This document shows, piece by piece, positions 37,898 to 47,837 of a stretch of DNA of 64,000 nucleotides. The notes beneath the pieces are model-generated. The model worked only from the letters and a program-made list of their open reading frames with translations, searched no databases and had not been told where the DNA came from. Positions within the stretch are counted from its first letter, which is position 1; each line of letters begins with the position of its first letter. The stretch spans positions 310,001-374,000 of the forward strand of contig NZ_JASMRU010000002.1 in the NCBI RefSeq assembly GCF_030462585.1, given 5' to 3'. The position numbers and the translations under genes were made by a program. The DNA comes from Pseudomonas sp. CAN1. GTDB taxonomy: Bacteria > Pseudomonadota > Gammaproteobacteria > Pseudomonadales > Pseudomonadaceae.

Positions 37898-39922
37898 TTA
37901 CAGCCGCGCCGCCAGCTCCGCACCCTCGCGGATCGCCCGCTTGGCGTCCAGTTCCCGCGCTACGCTGGCGCCGCCGATGACGTGGTAGCGCAGGCTCTGC
38001 GCCGCCAGCGTTGGTTGCAGTTCCAGCAGCGGCTCCTGGCCGGCGCAGATCACCACGTTGTCCACCGCCAGGCATTGCACCTGGTCGTCGATGCGCAGGT
38101 GCAGGCCGTCATCGTCGATGCGCAGGTACTCCACGCCGCCGAGCATGCGCACGCCGTGGTGCTTGAGGTGCGCGCGGTGCACCCAGCCGCTGGTCTTGCC
38201 CAGCCCGGCGCCGGGTTGGCCGACCTTGCGTTGCAGCAGCCAGAGCTGCCGGCCGGGCGCTGCGGCGACCGGCGGGATCAGTCCGCCACCCGTGGCATTG
38301 TCCAGGTCGATGCCCCACTGGCCGAGCCATTCGCCCAGCGGTTGTGGCCCGTCGCGCTCGGTCAGCAGGAAGCTGGCGACGTCGAAGCCGATGCCGCCGG
38401 CGCCGATCAGCGCGACCTTCTCGCCCACGGCTGCGCCGCGCAGCACATCGAGATAGCTGAGCACCTTGGTGTGGCCGATGCCCGCAATCGACGGCGTGCG
38501 CGGCTGGATGCCGGTGGCGACTATCACCTCGTCGTACTCGCCGCTCAGTTCGCCACGCTGGATGCGCCGGCCCAGTTGCACCTCGACGCCCAGCTCGCCC
38601 AGGCGCACGGCGAAGTAGCGCAGGGTTTCGTGGAATTCCTCCTTGCCCGGCACGCGCTTGGCCAGGTTGAACTGCCCGCCGATCTCCGCGGCGGCCTCGA
38701 ACAGCGTCACCCGGTGGCCACGCTCGGCGGCGACGCAGGCAGCGGACAGCCCGGCCGGCCCTGCGCCGATCACCGCGATGCGCTTGTGCACTCGTGCCTT
38801 GCGGTAGCGCAGTTCGGTCTCGAAGGCCGCCCGCGGGTTGACCAGGCAGCTGGCGCGGCGGTTGGCGAAGGCGTGGTCGAGGCAGGCCTGGTTGCAGGCG
38901 ATGCAGGTGTTGATCGACTCCGCACGGCCAGCTGCGGCCTTTTCCACGAATTGCGGATCGGCCAGCAGCGGTCGGGCCATGGACACCAGGTCGGCGTGGC
39001 CCGCGGCGAGAAGCTGCTCGGCGACTTCCGGCGTGTTGATGCGGTTGCTGGCGATCACCGGCACGCGCAGTTCGCGGCGCAGGCGCGCGGTGACTTCGGC
39101 AAAGGCCGCGCGCGGCACCGAGGTGACGATGGTCGGCACCCGCGATTCGTGCCAGCCGACGCCGGTATTGAGCAGGTCGATGCCAGCGCCTTCCAGGGCT
39201 CGCGCAACGGTGCGCACCTCGTCCCAGCTGTTGCCGCCTTCCACCAGGTCCAGCAGCGACAGGCGGTAGCTGATGACGAAGCGCTCGCCCAGCGCGCGGC
39301 GGATGCGGCGGACGATCTCCAGCGGCAGGCGCATGCGGTTGCCCAGGTCGCCGCCCCAGCGGTCTTCGCGCTGATTGGTGCGCGGGCAGAGGAACTGGTT
39401 CAGCAGGTAGCCTTCGCTGCCCATGACTTCCACACCGTCGTAGCCGGCGGCGTGGGCGAGCTTCGCGCAGCGCACGAAGGCGGCGATGGTGCGCAGGATG
39501 CCGCGCTCGGACAGCTCGCGCGGGGCGAACCAGCTGATCGGCGACTTCACCGGCGAGGCCGAGACCACCAGCGGGTGATAGCCGTAGCGCCCGGCGTGGA
39601 GAATCTGCAGCAGAATGCGCCCGCCCTCGCGGTGCACCGCCTGGGTCAGGCGCCGGTGCGCCGGCACTTGCAGTCCGCTGGTGAGGCTGCTGCCCAGCGG
39701 CAGCAGCCAGCCTTCGCGGTTCGGCGCAAAGCCGCCGGTGATGATCAGCCCGACGCCGCCGCGCGCCCGTTCACGGTAGTAGGCGGCGAGCTTGCCGAAG
39801 TCCCACAGGCGGTCTTCCAGCCCGGTGTGCATCGAGCCCATCACCACGCGGTTGCGCAGCTGGATGGCGCCCAGGTCGAGCGGGGCGAGCAGGTGAGGGT
39901 AGGGCGAGGCGGCAGACGACAT
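37898..39922 (-). CDS. fadH: FadH-like NADPH-dependent 2,4-dienoyl-CoA reductase
   Basis: This flavo-iron-sulfur enzyme reduces 2,4-dienoyl-CoA in the oxidation of unsaturated fatty acids. The 674-residue protein has an old-yellow-enzyme barrel (residues about 10-330), the 4Fe-4S motif CIACNQACLD with a following SCLVNP, and FAD/NADPH domains (VIGAGPAGLSAACVAAERG; ALIGAGGIGFDVASFL). The ATG at 39922 has AAGAG 7 nt before it; a TTG at 39940 is possible. Related trimethylamine or enoate reductases share this layout, so the exact substrate is inferred. Confidence 0.88.
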   Translation of the reverse strand: MSSAASPYPHLLAPLDLGAIQLRNRVVMGSMHTGLEDRLWDFGKLAAYYRERARGGVGLIITGGFAPNREGWLLPLGSSLTSGLQVPAHRRLTQAVHREGGRILLQILHAGRYGYHPLVVSASPVKSPISWFAPRELSERGILRTIAAFVRCAKLAHAAGYDGVEVMGSEGYLLNQFLCPRTNQREDRWGGDLGNRMRLPLEIVRRIRRALGERFVISYRLSLLDLVEGGNSWDEVRTVARALEGAGIDLLNTGVGWHESRVPTIVTSVPRAAFAEVTARLRRELRVPVIASNRINTPEVAEQLLAAGHADLVSMARPLLADPQFVEKAAAGRAESINTCIACNQACLDHAFANRRASCLVNPRAAFETELRYRKARVHKRIAVIGAGPAGLSAACVAAERGHRVTLFEAAAEIGGQFNLAKRVPGKEEFHETLRYFAVRLGELGVEVQLGRRIQRGELSGEYDEVIVATGIQPRTPSIAGIGHTKVLSYLDVLRGAAVGEKVALIGAGGIGFDVASFLLTERDGPQPLGEWLGQWGIDLDNATGGGLIPPVAAAPGRQLWLLQRKVGQPGAGLGKTSGWVHRAHLKHHGVRMLGGVEYLRIDDDGLHLRIDDQVQCLAVDNVVICAGQEPLLELQPTLAAQSLRYHVIGGASVARELDAKRAIREGAELAARL

Positions 39923-40113
39923 GGAGGCGCTCTTGGGCAATCAGGTCCTGCCACCCTACTGGGCCGGACAGGTGCCGGTTAACGGCCCGGCTGCCGTGCC
40001 GTTCGGGCATTTCGGTCAAGCGCTTCGGTTGACAGGCTGGCCACAGGTTCCAGACTGAAACCTATGGCAGGGCCACCAGGCCCCGTTCGCAGGCTGAAGT
40101 GACGGAGGTCGTC

Positions 40114-40302
40114 ATGAAAGCGATAAGAAGAAGACACGCGCGCCATTACCTGCTCGCTGCCCTCATCGGCGTGGCCCTGCTCGGGCTGCACGAAACCCTC
40201 CAGCCGGATCGACAGCAATCTTCCTGCCGACCCGACGGCGACAGTATCTCCTGCGCCTACCCTCCCATTGCCCATTTAGGGGTACTCGGCAGTCTGTTCT
40301 GA
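40114..40302 (+). CDS. small hypothetical protein with one hydrophobic segment
   Basis: A 62-residue ORF with a basic N-terminus (MKAIRRRHARHY) and a hydrophobic stretch (LLAALIGVALLGL), then a polar tail with two cysteines (SSCRPDGDSISCAY). GGAGG lies 5 nt before the ATG, good evidence for translation. It may be a small periplasmic or inner-membrane protein. It stands alone, 153 bp before fdnG. Confidence 0.6.
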   Translation: MKAIRRRHARHYLLAALIGVALLGLHETLQPDRQQSSCRPDGDSISCAYPPIAHLGVLGSLF

Positions 40303-40455
40303 GTGACGGACTGACGCGCGTCAATGCGCCGCTGATCCCCCGCGTGCATGGTCTGCCCCGCTCAAAGCTGGCGCATCGCGCCCGCTTGGCTATCTTTTAA
40401 GCAGCAAGGGTCCGGCCATGCACCGGACGTACGCTGCCTGATCAGGAGACGCACG

Positions 40456-43400
40456 ATGGATATGAACCGTCGGCAATTTTTCAAGGTCTGCGCCGTGGGC
40501 CTTGGAGGATCGAGCCTGGCGGCACTCGGGATGGCACCCCCGGATGCATTCGCCGACCAGATCCGCCATTTCAAGCTTGCGCGCACCGTCGAGACCCGCA
40601 ACACCTGCCCGTACTGCTCGGTAGGTTGCGGCATCCTGCTGTACAGCCAGGGTGATGCGGCAAAGAACGTCGCGCAGAACATCATCCACATCGAGGGTGA
40701 TTCCGATCACCCGGTCAACCGCGGCACGCTCTGCCCCAAAGGCGCCGGCCTGCTGGACTTCGTCCACAGCCCGAACCGCCTGAAGTACCCGCAGATTCGC
40801 GAAGCGGGCTCTTCCGAGTGGAAGCGCATCGGCTGGGACGAAGCGCTCGATCGCATCGCCAAGCTGGTGAAGGAAGACCGCGACGCCAACTTCATCGAGA
40901 AGAACGCCCAGGGCCAGACGGTGAACCGCTGGCTGACCACCGGCTTCCTGGCCGCGTCGGCGTCTTCCAACGAAGCCGGCTACATCACCCACAAGGTGGT
41001 GCGTTCCTTAGGCGTACTGGCGTTCGACAACCAAGCGCGTGTCTGACACGGCCCGACGGTGGCAAGTCTTGCCCCGACGTTTGGCCGTGGAGCCATGACC
41101 AACCATTGGACCGACATCAAGAATGCCGATCTGATTCTGATCATGGGCGGAAACGCCGCTGAAGCGCACCCGTGCGGCTTCAAGTGGGTGACCGAAGCCA
41201 AGGCGCACAACAAGGCGCGCCTGCTGGTGGTCGACCCCAGGTTCACCCGTTCCGCTTCGGTGGCCGACTACTACGCGCCCATCCGCACCGGCACGGACAT
41301 CGCCTTCCTCGGCGGTCTGATCAACTACCTGCTGGAAAACGACAAGTACCAGAAGGAATACGTGCACAACTACACCGACGTCTCCTTCATCGTGAAGGAA
41401 GGCTTCGGCTTCGACGACGGCCTGTTCAACGGCTACGACGCGGAGAAGCGCACCTATCCGGACAAATCCTCCTGGCAGTACGAGCTGGGCGAGGACGGTT
41501 TCGCCAAGGTCGACCCGACCCTGACGCACCCGCGCTGCGTGTTCAACCTGATGAAGCAGCACTACAGCCGCTATACGCCGGACGTGGTGAGCAACATCTG
41601 TGGCACACCCAAGGACATGATGCTCAAGGTGTGGGAAGAGATTTCCACCACCGCGGCGCCGACCAAGGTCATGACCATCATGTACGCCCTGGGCTGGACC
41701 CAGCACTCGGTGGGCGCGCAGATGATCCGCACCGGCGCGATGGTCCAGCTGCTGCTGGGCAACATCGGCATGCCCGGCGGTGGCATGAACGCGCTGCGCG
41801 GGCACTCCAACATCCAGGGCCTGACCGACCTGGGGCTGCTGTCCAACTCGCTGCCCGGCTACCTGACCCTGGGCATGGATGCGGAGCAGGACTACAACGC
41901 CTACATCACCAAGCGCACCAGCAAACCGTTGCGCCCTGGGCAGTTGTCCTACTGGCAGAATTATCCCAAGTTCCACGTCAGCCTGATGAAGTCCTGGTTC
42001 GGCAAGGCCGCCACCAAGGACAACAACTGGTGCTACGACTGGCTGCCGAAACTCGACATGCCCGGCGCCGGCTACGACGTGCTGCGCTACTTCGACATGA
42101 TGTACCAGGGCAAGGTCAACGGTTACTTCTGCCAGGGCTTCAACCCCATCGCCTCCTTCCCCAACAAGGCCAAGGTCAGCGCTGCGCTGTCCAAGCTGAA
42201 GTGGATGGTGGTGATGGACCCGCTGGCCACCGAGACCTCCGAGTTCTGGCGCAATGCCGGCGAGCACAACGACGTCGACACCCAGGCCATCCAGACCACG
42301 GTGTTCCGCCTGCCCACCAGCTGCTTCGCCGAGGAAGACGGCTCCATCGTCAACTCCGGGCGCTGGCTGCAGTGGCACTGGAAGGGCGCTGAGCCGCCGG
42401 GTGAAGCGCGTACCGACATCGCCATCATGAGCGGCCTGCTGCATCGCCTGCAGGCGGCCTATCGCAAGGATGGCGGCGCCTTCCCCGACCCGATCCTGGG
42501 GCTCGACTGGCCGTACCTGCGGCCGGACGAACCGACTCCGGAAGAGGTGGCCAAGGAGTACAACGGCAAGGCACTGGCCGATCTCGTCGACCCGAACAAC
42601 GGCATGGTCCTGGCGAAAGCCGGCGAGCAGCTTCCGGCTTTCGCGCTGCTGCGCGACGACGGAAGCACCGCCAGCGGCTGCTGGATCTTTGCCGGTTCCT
42701 GGACGCAGATGGGCAACCAGATGGCCCGCCGCGACAACAGCGACCCCTACGCCATGGGCCAGACCCTCGGCTGGGCCTGGGCCTGGCCGGCCAACCGGCG
42801 CATCCTCTACAACCGTGCCTCCTCCGACGTCAGCGGCAAGCCGTGGGACCCGGTGAAGAAGCGCCTGGTGTGGTGGAACGGCAAGGCCTGGGGCGGCACC
42901 GACGTGCCCGACTACAAGGCCGATGTACCGCCGGAAGCGGGGATGAACCCGTTCATCATGAACCCCGAAGGCGTGGCGCGTTTCTTCGCCGTCGACAAGA
43001 TGGCCGAGGGTCCGTTCCCCGAGCACTACGAGCCGTTCGAGACGCCGATCGGCGTCAACCCGCTGCACAAGAACCCGCAGGCGATCAGCAGCCCGGCGGC
43101 GCGGGTGTTCAAGAACGACATGGAGCTGTTCGGCACGGCGAAGGAGTTCCCCTACGCCGCCACCACCTACCGGCTCACCGAGCACTTCCACTTCTGGACC
43201 AAGCATTGCCGTCTGAATGCCATCGTCCAGCCGGAACAGTTCGTCGAGATCGGCGAGGCACTGGCGAAGGAACTCGGCATCAAGGCCGGCGACCGCGTGA
43301 AGGTTTCCTCCAACCGCGGCTTCATCAAGGCGGTGGCGGTGGTGACCAAGCGCATCCGGCCGCTACAGGTCAACGGCCAGACCGTGCACCACGTGGGCAT

Positions 43401-43533
43401 CCCCTTGCACTGGGGCTTCTCGGGTGTGGCGCGCAACGGCTACCTGACCAACACCCTGACCCCCTTCGTGGGCGACGGGAATACGCAGACGCCGGAGTTC
43501 AAGTCCTTCCTCGTCAACGTGGAAAAGGCGTGA
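40456..43533 (+). CDS. fdnG: formate dehydrogenase alpha subunit, selenocysteine-containing
   Basis: The catalytic subunit of a periplasm-facing, membrane-bound formate dehydrogenase (formate to CO2). It has 1025 residues if the in-frame TGA at 41044-41046 is read as selenocysteine (residue 197, in QARV-Sec-HGPTVA). There is a Tat signal (NRRQFFKVCAVGLGG), a 4Fe-4S motif (CPYCSVGCGIL) and the molybdopterin-guanine-dinucleotide fold through to the C-terminus. Sequence on both sides of the TGA is intact and in the same frame. AGGAG precedes the ATG by 7 nt. fdnH follows 8 bp after the stop. Confidence 0.97.
41044..41089 (+). promoter_or_regulatory. Sec codon and SECIS-like hairpin of fdnG
   Basis: Just after the UGA, CACGGCC (41047-41053) pairs perfectly with GGCCGTG (41083-41089). 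Within it GGCA/TGCC (41061-41073) closes a small loop AGTCT. This matches the layout of bacterial SECIS elements bound by SelB, which is encoded 6.8 kb downstream. Confidence 0.85.
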
Positions 43534-43541
43534 GGTGAAGC

Positions 43542-44474
43542 ATGAGTAGTCAAGACATCTACGCCCGCTCCGCCACGACCTTGCCGTCCCCCTCGGTGCG
43601 GCACGAGCAGGAAGTGGCCAAGCTGATCGACGTGTCCAAGTGCATCGGCTGCAAGGCCTGCCAGGTCGCCTGCTCGGAGTGGAACGAGCTGCGCGACGAG
43701 GTGGGCCACAACCACGGCACCTACGACAACCCCATCGACCTCACGGACCAGTCCTGGACGGTCATGCGCTTCACCGAGCATGAGAACCCGGCCGGCAACC
43801 TGGAGTGGCTGATCCGCAAGGACGGCTGCATGCACTGCGAGGAACCGGGTTGCCTGAAGGCCTGCCCGAGCCCCGGCGCGATCGTGAAGTACGCCAACGG
43901 CATCGTCGACTTCAACCAGGACCACTGCATCGGCTGCGGCTACTGCATCACCGGCTGCCCGTTCAACATCCCGCGCATCTCGCAGAAGGACCACAAGGCA
44001 TACAAGTGCACCCTGTGTTCCGACCGCGTGGCGGTGGGCATGGAACCGGCCTGCGTGAAGACCTGCCCGACCGGCGCCATCGTCTTCGGCACCAAGGAAG
44101 ACATGAAGGAGCACGCTGCCGAGCGCATCGAAGACCTGAAGTCCCGCGGCTTCGAGAACGCCGGCCTGTATGACCCCCAAGGCGTGGGCGGCACGCACGT
44201 CATGTACGTGCTGCACCACAACGACCAGCCCTCGCTGTACGCCGGCCTGCCCGACAAGCCGGCCATCAGCCCGATGGTCAGCCTGTGGAAAGGTCTCACC
44301 AAACCGCTGGGCCTGCTGGCCATGGCGGGCGTGGTGCTGGCCGGGTTCTTCCACTACACCCGCATCGGCCCCAACCGGGTCGAAGAGGACGAGGAAGACG
44401 GGCCCGACCCGCAGGCGCCGGTGCACAAGGTCGACCCTTCGGTGCATGACTATGATCCGCGTACTCCACGCTGA
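43542..44474 (+). CDS. fdnH: formate dehydrogenase beta subunit, four-cluster ferredoxin
   Basis: The 310-residue subunit carries electrons from FdnG to the cytochrome. Four cysteine clusters are visible: [35 protein letters not shown] and CTLCSDRV with [11 protein letters not shown]-terminal membrane anchor ([17 protein letters not shown]) follows, then an acidic tail. Confidence 0.98.
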   Translation: MSSQDIYARSATTLPSPSVRHEQEVAKLIDVSKCIGCKACQVACSEWNELRDEVGHNHGTYDNPIDLTDQSWTVMRFTEHENPAGNLEWLIRKDGCMHCEEPGCLKACPSPGAIVKYANGIVDFNQDHCIGCGYCITGCPFNIPRISQKDHKAYKCTLCSDRVAVGMEPACVKTCPTGAIVFGTKEDMKEHAAERIEDLKSRGFENAGLYDPQGVGGTHVMYVLHHNDQPSLYAGLPDKPAISPMVSLWKGLTKPLGLLAMAGVVLAGFFHYTRIGPNRVEEDEEDGPDPQAPVHKVDPSVHDYDPRTPR

Positions 44475-44493
44475 GCCCACACGCCGAACTGCC

Positions 44494-44515
44494 CCCTCTC
44501 CCTTCAGGGAGAGGG
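44494..44515. repeat. CCCTCTCCC palindrome between fdnH and fdnI
   Basis: The palindromic element (CCCTCTCCCT and AGGGAGAGGG arms) lies inside the 84-bp gap of the fdn operon. It could form an mRNA hairpin that tunes relative expression. Confidence 0.8.
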
Positions 44516-44558
44516 CTGGGGAGAGGGCGCTCGCAAGCTCTCCCAGGAGCCCGACGAC

Positions 44559-45185
44559 ATGAAAAAAGATATCCAGCGTTACAACGCCAACGAACGGAGC
44601 AACCACTGGATGGTGGCCATTCTGTTCTTCCTCGCCGGCCTCTCGGGGCTGGCGCTGTTCCACCCGGCCATGTTCTGGCTGGCCAACCTGTTCGGCGGCG
44701 GGCCGTGGACGCGCGTATTGCACCCCTTCCTCGGGGTGGCGATGTTCCTGTTCTTCCTCGGCCTGGTGATCCGCTTCGCCCACCACAACCTGGTGGAAAA
44801 GCGCGACGTGCAGTGGCTCAAACAATGGAAAGACGTGGTCACCAACCGCGAGGAAAACCTCCCGGAAGTCGGCCGCTACAACGCCGGCCAGAAGCTGCTG
44901 TTCTGGACCCTGCTGCTGTGCATGCTGGTACTGCTGGTGACCGGTTTCGTGATGTGGCGTGCGTACTTCAGCCACTTCTTCGGCATCGACATCATCCGCA
45001 TCGCCTCGCTGCTGCATGCCTTCGCCGCCTTCGTGCTCATCTGCAGCATTCTGGTGCACATCTACGCCGGCATCTGGGTGAAGGGCTCGATGGGCGCCAT
45101 GCTCTACGGCTGGGTCAGCCGCGGCTGGGCGCGCAAGCACCATGCCGCCTGGCTGAAGGACGTGGACAAGGGCAAGGGGCACTGA
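44559..45185 (+). CDS. fdnI: formate dehydrogenase gamma subunit, cytochrome b556
   Basis: A 208-residue di-haem membrane protein with four helices (e.g. WMVAILFFLAGLSGLALF, FLGVAMFLFFLGLVIRFAHH, LLLCMLVLLVTGFVMW). Conserved histidines in NHWM, RFAHH, LLHAFAAF and LVHIYAGI are haem ligands. It passes electrons to quinone. Confidence 0.97.
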   Translation: MKKDIQRYNANERSNHWMVAILFFLAGLSGLALFHPAMFWLANLFGGGPWTRVLHPFLGVAMFLFFLGLVIRFAHHNLVEKRDVQWLKQWKDVVTNREENLPEVGRYNAGQKLLFWTLLLCMLVLLVTGFVMWRAYFSHFFGIDIIRIASLLHAFAAFVLICSILVHIYAGIWVKGSMGAMLYGWVSRGWARKHHAAWLKDVDKGKGH

Positions 45186-45237
45186 CGCCCGACGTAATCG
45201 CCGGCTGGCACTGACCTGCCAGCCGGCACGGACAGTC

Positions 45238-45271
45238 CCCTCTCCCTCCGGGAGAGGGCTAGGGTGAGGGG
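45238..45271. repeat. CCCTCTCCC palindrome between fdnI and fdhE
   Basis: The arms CCCTCTCCCT and GGGAGAGGG (45238-45258) are followed by a partial repeat (AGGGTGAGGGG). It lies in the 125-bp gap before fdhE and belongs to the same family as the element at 44494. Confidence 0.75.
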
Positions 45272-45310
45272 CTCTCAAGGCCCCGAACCTCCATCAACAA
45301 GGAGTCCTGC

Positions 45311-46243
45311 GTGTCAGGCCGAATTCTCGAACCCGGGCAGATTGAAGCTGCCGCCAACATCCCCCCGCTGTTCAACCTGCCGTCCCCCGATCTGTTCTCC
45401 CGCCGCGCCGCGCGCCTGCGTGAACTGGCACCGGGCAATCCCCTGCAGGGCTACCTCGAACTGATCGCTGGCGTCTGCGAAACACAGCAGTCGCTGCTCG
45501 ACCAAAAGCTGTTCCTGCCCACGCCGGACGCCGCCGCGCTGGCCCGCAGCCGCGAGCACCACATTCCGCCGCTAGCCTACGAAATGCTGGTGCGCGAAGG
45601 CGCGTGGCTGCCGTTGCTGGATGCCTTCCTCGACGCTTATGAACTCACCGCCAATCCCGCCGTGGTCGAAGCGCTGAAGTCCCTGCGCAGCGCCGATTCC
45701 GGCCAGCGCAAGGCCTGGGCGCTGGGCCTGCTCAACGGCCAGTTCGATCTGCTGCCGCCGGCGCTGGTGCCCTTCCTCGGCGCCGTGCTGCAGGTCGCCT
45801 TCAGCCAGTGGCTGCTGCAACTGCCCGCCGACACCCTGGCAGAAACCGGCAGCCAGACTCTCTGCCCGGCCTGCGGCGCGCCGCCGGTGGCGGGGATGAT
45901 CCGCAGCCAGGGCAAGCACGCCGGGCTGCGTTACCTGTCCTGCTCGCTGTGCTCCTGCGAATGGCACTACGTGCGCGTGAAGTGCAGCCACTGTGCCGAG
46001 AGCAAGGGCCTGGCCTACTACTCGCTGCAGCACGAGGGCGTGGCCAGCGACCAGGCGCCGCTCAAGGCCGAGACCTGCCCCGGCTGCCAGTCCTACCTCA
46101 AGCAGTTCTACCAGCAGCACGACAAGCACGCCGAGGCCCAGGCGGACGACCTGGCCAGCCTCGCGCTGGACATCCGCCTCGCCGAGGACGGCTACCTGCG
46201 CACCGCACCGAACCTCCTGCTCGCACCCGGTGGCGGCGGCTAG
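45311..46243 (+). CDS. fdhE: FdhE, formate dehydrogenase accessory protein
   Basis: The 310-residue cytoplasmic protein is needed for maturation of Tat-exported formate dehydrogenases. The C-terminal half has paired CxxC motifs typical of FdhE rubredoxin-like iron sites (CPACGAPP, CSLCSCEW, CSHC, CPGC). Translation starts at GTG (AAGGAG 6 nt upstream). Confidence 0.96.
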   Translation: MSGRILEPGQIEAAANIPPLFNLPSPDLFSRRAARLRELAPGNPLQGYLELIAGVCETQQSLLDQKLFLPTPDAAALARSREHHIPPLAYEMLVREGAWLPLLDAFLDAYELTANPAVVEALKSLRSADSGQRKAWALGLLNGQFDLLPPALVPFLGAVLQVAFSQWLLQLPADTLAETGSQTLCPACGAPPVAGMIRSQGKHAGLRYLSCSLCSCEWHYVRVKCSHCAESKGLAYYSLQHEGVASDQAPLKAETCPGCQSYLKQFYQQHDKHAEAQADDLASLALDIRLAEDGYLRTAPNLLLAPGGGG

Positions 46244-46253
46244 ACCCGCCCTT

Positions 46254-46343
46254 CGTAGGGCGGATAACGCGGCACGCGTTATCCGCCGTTGGCTTCGCGC
46301 CGATGCAGCCGGCGGATAACCGCAAGCGGTTATGCACCCTACG
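46254..46343. repeat. GTAGGGCGGATAACG-type inverted repeat pair
   Basis: The segment CGTAGGGCGGATAACGCG with GCGTTATCCGCC (46254-46287) is mirrored by GGCGGATAACCGCAAGCGG with CACCCTACG (46311-46343). It is a third palindromic repeat family, distinct from the GAGCGAGC REPs, in the gap between fdhE and selA. Confidence 0.75.
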
Positions 46344-46430
46344 AACGCAGCACTTCCGCTGCCACCCTGGTCTCCTACACTGACTCCAGCCATCGCCTCC
46401 AGCACACTGTTCCCAGCAGAAGGTTCGTCC

Positions 46431-47837
46431 ATGACCTCGGTACGCCTGCCCTCCATCGACCGCCTGCTGCGCAGCCCGGCCTGCCAGCCGCTGCAGCAAC
46501 GCTATGGCCGCGAGGCCCTGCTCAAGACCCTGCGCGACCTGCTCGACGAACTGCGCGATCCCGCGCGCCACGGCCAACTGGCCGCTATCGAGCTGGAAGA
46601 GTCCGTGTTGGCCGGCCGCGCGGGCGAGCGCCTCGCCGCGCACCACGCCAGCCGTGTGCGCCGGGTGTTCAACCTCACCGGCACCGTGCTGCACACCAAC
46701 CTCGGCCGCGCCTTGCTGCCCGAGGAAGCCATCGAAGCGATCACACTGGCCGCGCGCTACCCGCTCAACCTCGAATTCGACCTCGCCACCGGCAAGCGTG
46801 GCGACCGCGACGACCTCATCACCGGGCTGATCCGCGAGCTGACCGGCGCCGAGGCCGTCACCGTGGTCAACAACAACGCCGCCGCGGTGCTGCTGGCACT
46901 CAACAGCCTGGGCGCGCGCAAGGAAGGCATCATTTCCCGCGGCGAGCTGATCGAGATCGGTGGCGCCTTCCGCATCCCCGACATCATGTCCCGCGCCGGC
47001 GTGAAACTGGTCGAGGTCGGCACCACCAACCGCACCCACGCCAAGGATTACGAAGCCGTCATCGGCCCGCGCTCCGGCCTGCTGATGCGCGTGCACACCA
47101 GCAACTACAGCGTGCAGGGCTTCACCGCCAGCGTCGCCACCCCGCAGCTGGCGCAGATCGCCCACGCCCACGGCCTGCCGCTGCTGGAAGACCTGGGCAG
47201 CGGCACCCTGGTCGACCTCACCCGCTGGGGCTTGCCCAAGGAACCAACGGTGCAGGAAGCCCTGCGCGACGGCGCCGACATCGTCACCTTCAGCGGCGAC
47301 AAGCTGCTCGGCGGCCCGCAGGCCGGGCTGATTCTTGGCAGCAAGGAACTGATTGGGCGGATCAAGAAGAACCCGCTGAAGCGCGCCCTGCGCGTGGACA
47401 AGCTCACCCTCGCCGCGCTGGAAGCCGTGCTCAACCTCTACCGCGACCCCGACCGCCTCGCCGAACGTCTCACCAGCCTGCGCCTGCTCAGCCGCCCGCA
47501 GGCCGATATCCGCGTCCAGGCCCATCGCCTCGCTCCCGCTCTCGCAACGCTGCTGGGCGAGAGCTGGAACGTTAGCGCCGTGGACGCCCTGGGCATGATC
47601 GGCAGCGGCGCCCAGCCGGTTGCGCGCCTGCCCAGCGCCGCGTTGTGCCTGCGCCCGAACCAGCCGAAACGCCAGCGTGGCCGCGCGCTGCTGGCCCTGG
47701 AAGAACGCCTGCGCTGCTTGCCGATCCCGGTGCTCGGTCGCATCGACGACGACGCGCTCTGGCTTGACCTGCGCCAACTCGACGACGAACCCGGCTTCGT
47801 CGCGCAACTGCCGCTGCTGGCCGAGGGCGACGCGTGA
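46431..47837 (+). CDS. selA: SelA, L-seryl-tRNA(Sec) selenium transferase
   Basis: SelA converts Ser-tRNA(Sec) to Sec-tRNA(Sec) using selenophosphate. The 468-residue PLP enzyme has [14 protein letters not shown] near the start and the PLP lysine in [14 protein letters not shown]. The ATG at 46431 follows AGAAGG by 7 nt. The next gene, selB, overlaps its stop by four bases. Confidence 0.98.
   Translation: MTSVRLPSIDRLLRSPACQPLQQRYGREALLKTLRDLLDELRDPARHGQLAAIELEESVLAGRAGERLAAHHASRVRRVFNLTGTVLHTNLGRALLPEEAIEAITLAARYPLNLEFDLATGKRGDRDDLITGLIRELTGAEAVTVVNNNAAAVLLALNSLGARKEGIISRGELIEIGGAFRIPDIMSRAGVKLVEVGTTNRTHAKDYEAVIGPRSGLLMRVHTSNYSVQGFTASVATPQLAQIAHAHGLPLLEDLGSGTLVDLTRWGLPKEPTVQEALRDGADIVTFSGDKLLGGPQAGLILGSKELIGRIKKNPLKRALRVDKLTLAALEAVLNLYRDPDRLAERLTSLRLLSRPQADIRVQAHRLAPALATLLGESWNVSAVDALGMIGSGAQPVARLPSAALCLRPNQPKRQRGRALLALEERLRCLPIPVLGRIDDDALWLDLRQLDDEPGFVAQLPLLAEGDA

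Noticed and set aside
41044-41046. In-frame stop splitting the formate dehydrogenase gene, as if a pseudogene
   Set aside because: The TGA is at the conserved selenocysteine position, the frame is intact on both sides, a SECIS-like hairpin follows, and selA, selB and selC are present.
41008-43206. 732-residue open frame on the minus strand opposite fdnG
   Set aside because: It is the shadow of the high-GC fdnG reading frame, with no family motif and no ribosome-binding site.
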